Assembly: GCF_902167145.1 (NCBI RefSeq)
Contig: NC_050096.1
Coordinates: forward strand, 271,086,622 to 271,150,621
Length of the DNA: 64,000 nt
Source of the DNA: Zea mays
Lineage: Eukaryota > Streptophyta > Magnoliopsida > Poales > Poaceae
Direction of reading: 5' to 3'
Below, one piece after another: positions 58,118-64,000 of this stretch (within the stretch, counting starts at the first letter, position 1; each line of letters begins with the position of its first letter). The position numbers and the translations under genes are program-made. The notes under the pieces were generated by a model, which had not been told where the DNA came from, made no database searches, and saw only the letters and a list, made by a program, of their open reading frames with translations.

Positions 58118-59374
58118 TGAGAGCACCTAGAGGGGGGGGGGGTGAATAGGTGATCCTGTAAAAACTTAACTTATAGCCACAAAAACTTGTTAGAGGTTAG
58201 CACAATAATTGCCAAGTGGCTAAAGAGAAGATCTTGCACAATACGACAATCACAGAGAATTCAACACAGAGGAGACACGGTGATTTATCCCGTGGTTCGG
58301 CCAAGTACAAAACTTGCCTACTCCACGTTGTGGCGTCCCAACGGACGAGGGTTGCAATCAACCCCTCTCAAGCGGTCCAAAGACCCACTTGAATACCACA
58401 GTATTTTGCCTTGCTTATCTTTATCCCACTTGCGAGGAATCTCCACAAATTGGAGTCTCTCGCCCTTACACTTAAGATTCACAAAGAAGCACGGAGTGAG
58501 GGAGGGAAGCAACACACACAAATCCACAGCGAAACGCGCACACACACGGCCAAGATTCGAGCTCAAAGACTATCTCACAGTTTCTCACAAGAACAGAGCT
58601 CGAATCACTTAGAATCACAAATGGATGCGCAAAGACTGAGTGTGGATGATCAAGAATGCTCAAGAGTTGCTTGGTGTTCTCCTCCATGCGCCTAGGGGTC
58701 CCTTTTATAGCCCCAAGGCAGCTAGGAGCCGTTGAGAACAAATCTGGAAGGCCATCTTTGCCTTCTGTCGTCGGGCGCACCGGACAGTCCGGTGCACACC
58801 GGACAGTGTCCGGTGCCCGATTCCTTTCCTTAAATGGCGAAGCCGACCGTTGCAGATGCGGGAGCCGTTGGCGCACCGGACATGTCCGGTGCACACCGGA
58901 CAGTCCGGTGCCCCCTTCCGACCGTTGGCTCGGCCACGTGTCCTGCGCTGATCGCGCGGCCGACCGTTGGTCCTGGCCGACCGTTGGCTCACCGGACAGT
59001 CCGGTGCACACCGGACAGTCCGGTGAATTTTAGCCGTACGCCGTCAGCAAATTCCCGAGAGCGGCCTCTTCGGCCGAGATAGCCTGGCGCACCGGACACT
59101 GTCCGGTGCACCACCGGACAGTCCGGTGCCCCAGACCGAAACAGCCTGTTGGCTGTACACAGCCAACTTTCTTCTCTTCTTCTTCTTCTTCCTGTTTCTA
59201 ATACTTAGACAAGTATATTAGTACACAAAACCACTGTACTAAAACTTAGAAACATACCTTTGCTCTAGATTTGCACTTTGTTCATCCATGGGTATTGATT
59301 CACATTTAAGCACTTGTGTTGACACTCAATCACCAAAATACTTAGAAATGGCCCAAGGGCACATTTCCCTTTCA
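58118..59374 (-). repeat. 5' LTR of Opie-like element
   Basis: 1,257 bp. Minus-strand TATAAAA at plus 58703-58709 is the likely promoter, with palindromic GGACAGTCCGG units upstream of it. An 11-base G run at its start is longer than the 8-base run in the other LTR. Confidence 0.95.
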
Positions 59375-59536
59375 AGCTCCCACCAAGATTATAAAGCAGA
59401 CAAGAGTCTCTAAGTTATGGAGAGCCTTGTAGAGACTGTCTCACCATTAAGCAAAGAGAAATTGAGCTCAAGTTTGATCTTGGTGATCACTTGAGTGAGG
59501 AAAGGGTGGAAAGAGACCATGTCCTTTATGGACTTC
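59375..59536. other. Older repetitive DNA between the Opie-like element and the truncated LTR
   Basis: Short spacer of 162 bases starting with the AGCTC duplication. No gene. Confidence 0.5.
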
Positions 59537-60421
59537 TGAAAGTCGCCTAGAGGGGGGGTGAATAGGGCGAAACTGAAATTCTCAAAAATAAACACAACTA
59601 CAAGCTGGGTTAGTGTTAGAAATATAATAGAGTCCGCGAGAGAGGGTGCAAAACAAATCGCAAGCGAATAATGAAGTGAGACACGCGGATTTGTTTTACC
59701 GAGGTTCGGTTCTCTCAAACCTACTCCCCGTTGAGGAGGCCACAAAGGTCGGGTCTCTTTCAACCCTTCCCTCTCTCAAACGGTCTCTCGGACCGAGTGA
59801 GCTTCTCTTTCTCAAATCACTTGGGAATCAAACTTCCCGCAAGGACCACCACACGATTGGTGTCTCTTGCCTCAATTACAAGTGAGTGTTTGATCACAAG
59901 AAAGAATGCTAAAGAAAAAGAAGCGATCCAAGTGCAAGAGCTCAAATGAACACTACAAATCACTCTCTCTAGTCACTAAGGCTTTGTGTGGAGTTGGGAG
60001 AGGATTTGATCTCTTTTAGTGTGCTTTGCAATGAATGCTAGCTCTTGTATAGTGGTTGGAAGCTGGAAAACTTGGATGCTATGAATGGTGGGTGGTTGGG
60101 GTTATTTATAGCCCCAACCACCAAACTAGCCGTTTGGTGAGGCTGTCTGTTCGATGGCACACCGGACAGTCCGGTGCACACCGGACATGTCCGGTGCGAC
60201 AGCCACGTCACCAAAAGCCGTTGGGTTCGACCGTTGGAGCTCTATCTTCTGGGCCCGCCTGGATGTCCGGTGGCGCATCGGACATGTACTGTAGAGTGTC
60301 CGGTGCACCAGTATGGGTGTGCCTGACCTCTGCGCGCGCAGCGCGCGCATTTAATGCGTCGCAGGTAGCCGTTGGCGCCGAAATAGCCGTTGCCCCGCTG
60401 TTACACCGGACAGTCCGGTGT
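59537..60421 (-). repeat. Truncated Ji-like LTR
   Basis: Begins TGAAAGTCGCCTAGAGGG and follows the Ji-like LTR (43882 onward) in order with frequent substitutions and small indels, up to the CACCGGACAGTCCGGTG palindrome, where the next element interrupts it. The missing part would lie beyond the inserted element. It is more diverged than the pair at 35697/43882, so it is an older insertion. Confidence 0.85.
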
Positions 60422-62103
60422 TGTCGGCGTTTCGAGACCGGGGGGTCCCCGAGCCGACGAGTGAGTGTGCCGCGTGCCCTAGCCCAGATGGGTCGAGCGC
60501 GTGGGCGAGCGCGAAGGGGGGAGAGGCGAGGTGTCCGGAGACGGGCGTGAGAGAGGTGGAGATCCCGCGGCCTTCGTGTTCGTCCCGAGCCCAGGTCGGG
60601 TGCGCTTGCAGTAGGGGGGTTACAAGCGTCCACGCGGGTGAGGGAAGCGAGCGGCCCCAAGAGAGCGCATGTCCCGTCCTCGTCCCCGCGCGGCCAACCT
60701 TCTCTAAGAAGGCCCTGGTCCTTCCTTTTATAGGCGTAAGGAGAGGATCCAGGTGTACAATGGGGGTGTAGCAGAGTGCTACGTGTCTAGCGGAGGGAGA
60801 GCTAGCGCCCTAAGTACATGCCAATGTGGCAGCCAGAGAGATCTTGGCATCCTGCTGGCGTGATGTCGTGGCTGTCGGAGGAGCAACGGAGCCTGGCGGA
60901 GGGACAGCTGTCGGAGCGGTCGAGTCCTTGCTGACGTCCCCCTGCTTCCGTAAGAGAGCTGAGAGCCGCCGTCGTCACAGAGCTTGTGGGGCGCCATCAT
61001 TGCCCATCTGGCAGAGCTAGCCAGAGGGGACACCGGTCTTGTTCTCCGTGACCCGAGTCGGCTCGGGGAAGGATGATGATGGCGCTTCCCGTTGACGTGG
61101 CGGGCCCGTGCCTTAGGTCGGGCGACGTGGGGGCTCCTCCGAAGCCGAGGTCGAGTCTGTCTTCCGTGGCCGAGGCCGAGCCCGAGCCCCTGGGTCGGGC
61201 GAGGCGGAGGTCGTTCGGCAGAGGCCAGGGCGGAGTCCGAGCCCTGGGGTCGGGCGAAGCGGAGTTCGTCGTCTTCCGGGCCTCAGCCCGAGTCTGAGCT
61301 CTGGGGTCAGGCGGAGCGGAGTTCGTCGTCTTCTGGGTCTTAGCCCGAGTCCGAGCCCTGGGGTCGGGCGAAGCGGAGTTCGCCGTCTTCCGGGTCTTAG
61401 CCCGAGTCCGAGCCCTGGGGTCGGGCGGAGCGGAGTTCGCCGTCTTCCGGGTCTTAGCCCGAGTCCGAGCCCTGGGGTCGGGCGGAGCGGAGTTCACCGT
61501 CTTCCGGGTCTTAGCCCGAGTCCGAGCCCTGGGGTCGGGCGGAGCGGAGTTCGCCGTCTTCCGGGGCTGAGCCCGAGTCCGAGCCCTGGGTCGGGCGGAG
61601 CGGAGCTTCCTATGGCGCCTTTGGCAAGGCCTGACTGCCTGTCAGACTCACTCTATCGAGTGGCACTGCAATCGGAGTGGCGCAGGCAGCGCTGTCCTTC
61701 TGTCAGACCGGTCAGTGGTGCGGCGGAGTGACGGCGGTCACTTCGGCACTGCCGGGGGGCGCGCGTCAGGATAAAGGTGTCAGGCCACCTTTGCGTTAAA
61801 TGCTCCTGCAACTCGGTCAGTCGGTGCGGCGATTTAGTCAGGGTTGCTTCTTAGCGAAGCCAAGGCCTCGGGCGAGCCGGAGATGCGTCCGCCGTTAAAA
61901 GGGGGGCCTCGGGCGAGACGGAAGTCCCTCGAGGTCGGCTGCCCTTGGCCGAGGCTAGGCTCGGGCGAAGCGTGATCGAGTCACTCGTATGGACTGATCC
62001 CTGACTTAATCGCACCCATCAGGCCTCTGCAGCTTTATGCTGATGGGGGTTACCAGCTGAGAATTAGGCGTCTTGAGGGTACCCCTAATTATGGTCCCCG
62101 ACA
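60422..62103 (-). repeat. 3' LTR of a Huck-like (probably gypsy) element
   Basis: 1,682 bp from TGTCGGCGTTTCGAGACC to GGTCCCCGACA, TG...CA. On the minus strand it starts TGTCGGGGACCATAATTAGG, which I remember as the Huck LTR start; no coding region is in the window to confirm gypsy. GGTGT at 60417-60421 would be the target duplication; the other copy is outside. It contains a 57-bp tandem array. The adjacent CTCGGGGGCTAC on the minus strand (62104-62118) is a plausible polypurine tract. Confidence 0.75.
61215..61590. repeat. 57-bp tandem repeat array inside the Huck-like LTR
   Basis: About six copies of a 57-bp unit containing CTTCCGGGTCTTAGCCCGAG and GGGGTCGGGCGGAGCGGAGT. The offset between copies is 57 (for example 61273, 61330, 61387). 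Because 57 is 19 codons, all frames stay open and mimic a 19-residue protein repeat. Confidence 0.9.
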
Positions 62104-64000
62104 GTAGCCCCCGAGCCTCGAAGGGAGTGTTAGCACTCGCTTGGAGGCTTTTGTCGCACTTTTTTGCAAGGGGACCAGCCTTTCTCGGTTGCATTTTGTT
62201 CCGGTGGGTGCGCGCGAGCGCACCCGCCGGGTGTAGCCCCCGAGGCCTCGGAGGAGTGGTTTCACTCCTTCGAGGTCTTAATGCCTTGCGTAATGCTTCG
62301 GCTGGTCTGGTTGTTCCCTCATGCGAACTGGCCGTAGCCCGGGTGCACGGTCGGGGCCCAAGCTCTCGGGCTGGTATGTTGACGCTGTCAACGGTCTGGC
62401 CGGAGCCGGGTTTGCGAGAGCAGCCCCCGAGCCTCCGCACAGGGCGAGAGGACGATCAGGGACAGACTCGGCTTTTTTACATACGCCCCTGCGTCGCCTT
62501 TCCGCAAGGAGGAGGGGGGAGAGCGCCATGTTACCCTCGATGGGCACCGAACATGGTGTCTCCGGTGAGCTGCAAGCGGGTGATCCGAGTGGACGTCTGT
62601 GCCCCGTTCGTTGGGGGTCGGCTAGGGGCCCAGAGGCACGCCCAAAAGTACCTGTGGGTGATCTGCCGGACCCGGTCCCCTGGCGACGGGGTCCGAGGGC
62701 TCGATGCCTCCCTCCGATGGGATTCCGTTACAAGATCGTTCCCGCTGGTCTCAGAAATGTCCTAGGGTACCTCGGGAGCGCAGCCCGAGCCTCGGTTATG
62801 TATCGAACGTACCCCCGGTCATCCCTCGCTCGGCGTCTGAGGCGACTGTGAACCCTTCGGGGGCCAGCCTTCGAACCCCTGATCAGTAATGGGCGCGGAG
62901 CCCGAGTAGCCTGAGGCGGCCATGGAGCCCTTCGGGGGGCTGGCCTTCGAACCCCTGACCAGTAGTGGGTGTCGGGCCCACGCGATCTGAGGCGACTGTT
63001 GAACCCTTCGGAGGGCCAGCCTTCGAACCTCTGATCAGTAGGGGGGCTCAGAGCCCGGTTCCTTCGCAGAGAAGGATCCTTTTCGGGGTATCCCCCTTTC
63101 CCGGTCCCTGTTGCAAGAGATAGAGAAAGAGGAAAAAGGAAAAGGATACGAAATCGAACGATGTGGCGTACCTTTTTTGGCGCGGTTATTACGGCGAAGG
63201 CGAAGCGTCGTCCGCTTCTCCTGCCAGAGGCGCCGCCTGTCCCGCCGCGGAGTTAATGCGACGGGGCGAGTGGTTGGCGGGGCGGCCGTTTCGCGTGCGC
63301 GAGCCGTTCGAGGAACGGGTCACGGGCGCACCGTCTTCACGCCGTGGGAGGAGGCTCTCTTGCTGTCCCTGGATGGGACGTGAGCCTGGCTGACGACGTG
63401 ACCGCTGCTCCCGCCCGCCTGCCACCGTCATTACTGCCGGCCCACTTTCGACCGCATTGACCGTTGCGCCAGGCTGGCGCTGCTGGGTCGTGCGCTGGGT
63501 CGCCTCGAGTCGCGGCATAGGCTCCGCAACCGAAGAGGTGCGACGGTGGTACAAGTGGCGGTGCGGTTGCTTGCATGCAGCAACTGGCGCGCTGGTTGCG
63601 TGACGCGTGGGCCTGGGCCTCCAAGCTAGCGTGTCCGAAGTCGGAGAAGCGCGTCCACCTGGCGCGGTTGCACGCCGCCTGCATGGCTGCCCGCCCCTTC
63701 CGCCCGTTGGTCTGGGCAAAAGTGGGGGGTCGCTTGTAACCGCTGGGCGGTTGCGTGCACCACGCGCGGCGGTTTGGCTTCTTCTGCTCTGAGCCGGTTT
63801 GCATGACATGCGAGACCCAGCCCCCGCGCCGCAGGGAAGGGCCTTGGAGCGTGTTGGAGATGACTCGGCCCGTGGCGTTTGGGGGCGCACGTAGGGAGAG
63901 TCGCCTTTAAAAAGGAGGGCGACCCCTTTCGGAAGGCAACCATGTCTTCTTCCTCCCTTATGCGTCGTGTCTTTCCATCTTCCAAGCCCCCGGATGGGGG
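62104..64000 (-). mobile_element. Internal non-coding region of the Huck-like element (cut by window end)
   Basis: Starts at the polypurine tract and runs to the window edge. GC-rich with no gag or pol domain recognisable. Contains three diverged about 70-bp units (62838-63055) with CCTTCG-GGGCCAGCCTTCGAAC. Open frames here are GC-rich artefacts. Confidence 0.6.
62838..63055. repeat. Three diverged about 70-bp tandem units
   Basis: Each unit reads approximately GAGGCGACTGTGAACCCTTC, then GGGGGCCAGCCTTCGAAC, then CCCTGATCAGTA. Copies start near 62838, 62910 and 62988. Confidence 0.75.

Larger units (their letters stand above)
50407..59374 (-). mobile_element. Complete copia-type LTR retrotransposon, Sirevirus lineage, Opie-like
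   Basis: 8,968 bp with LTRs 50407-51659 (1,253 bp) and 58118-59374 (1,257 bp), TG...CA ends, and a 5-bp target duplication AGCTC (50402-50406, 59375-59379). Same minus-strand organisation as the Ji-like element. Both coding frames are open. LTR differences are mostly indels of palindromic units plus a G-run and a CTT-run length change; substitutions are few, so it is young. It is inserted in older repetitive DNA. The family name is from memory of LTR ends. Confidence 0.93.

Noticed and set aside
60997..61497. 166-codon minus-strand frame with 19-residue repeats as a gene
   Set aside because: It lies wholly in the LTR tandem array; openness follows from the 57-bp unit length.
62073..64000. 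Several long GC-rich frames right of the Huck-like LTR
   Set aside because: They overlap on both strands in all frames, carry no domain, and fall in the untranslated internal region of the element.

Overview
The window is nuclear DNA from a grass, almost certainly maize (Zea mays) or a very close relative. Spliced plant genes alternate with MITEs, dead LINE fragments and young LTR retrotransposons. The two complete LTR elements have the palindromic LTRs, repeated polypurine tracts and long gag of maize Sireviruses (Ji/Opie type). Family names and species come from memory of these sequences, not from a search.

Layout. 1-12040 (+): 3' three quarters of an importin-5 (karyopherin beta-3) gene, 19 exons resolved, with introns carrying MITEs, two LINE remnants and a 1.5 kb foldback element. 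13728-16010 (+): seven-exon HAD-family phosphatase, probably a pyrimidine 5'-nucleotidase-like protein, with a 225 bp (ATT)n tract in intron 5. 18721-20455 (+): small three-exon gene for a probably plastid-targeted membrane protein. 21095-21713 (+): frameshifted coiled-coil gene fragment. 22764-24537 (-): seven-exon tRNA adenosine deaminase subunit TAD2/ADAT2. 28787-28957 (+): 56-residue membrane protein. 30052-30888 (-): intronless ELO-type fatty acid elongase. 31180-32687: 1.5 kb Mutator-like foldback element with a tRNA-Lys-like module in each arm. 33511-34011 (-): DUF1764 protein. 35697-45182 (-): complete Ji-like copia element. 46073-48732 (-): conserved plant gene of unknown function that seems to need a 10-nt microexon. 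50407-59374 (-): complete Opie-like copia element. 59537-60421: truncated Ji-like LTR cut by the 3' LTR (60422-62103) of a Huck-like, probably gypsy, element that runs off the right edge.

The host genes are unrelated housekeeping genes (nuclear import, nucleotide or phosphate-ester metabolism, tRNA wobble editing, lipid elongation) and form no pathway or cluster. I see no bacterial, CRISPR or defence-type system. The least ordinary items are the foldback element with tRNA-like and short palindromic modules, the inferred 10-nt microexon, the splice-acceptor-like gag/pol junction shared by both Sireviruses, and the change in palindrome copy number between the two LTRs of one element. Exon coordinates were derived by hand from splice consensus plus reading-frame continuity, and have not been checked against transcripts.
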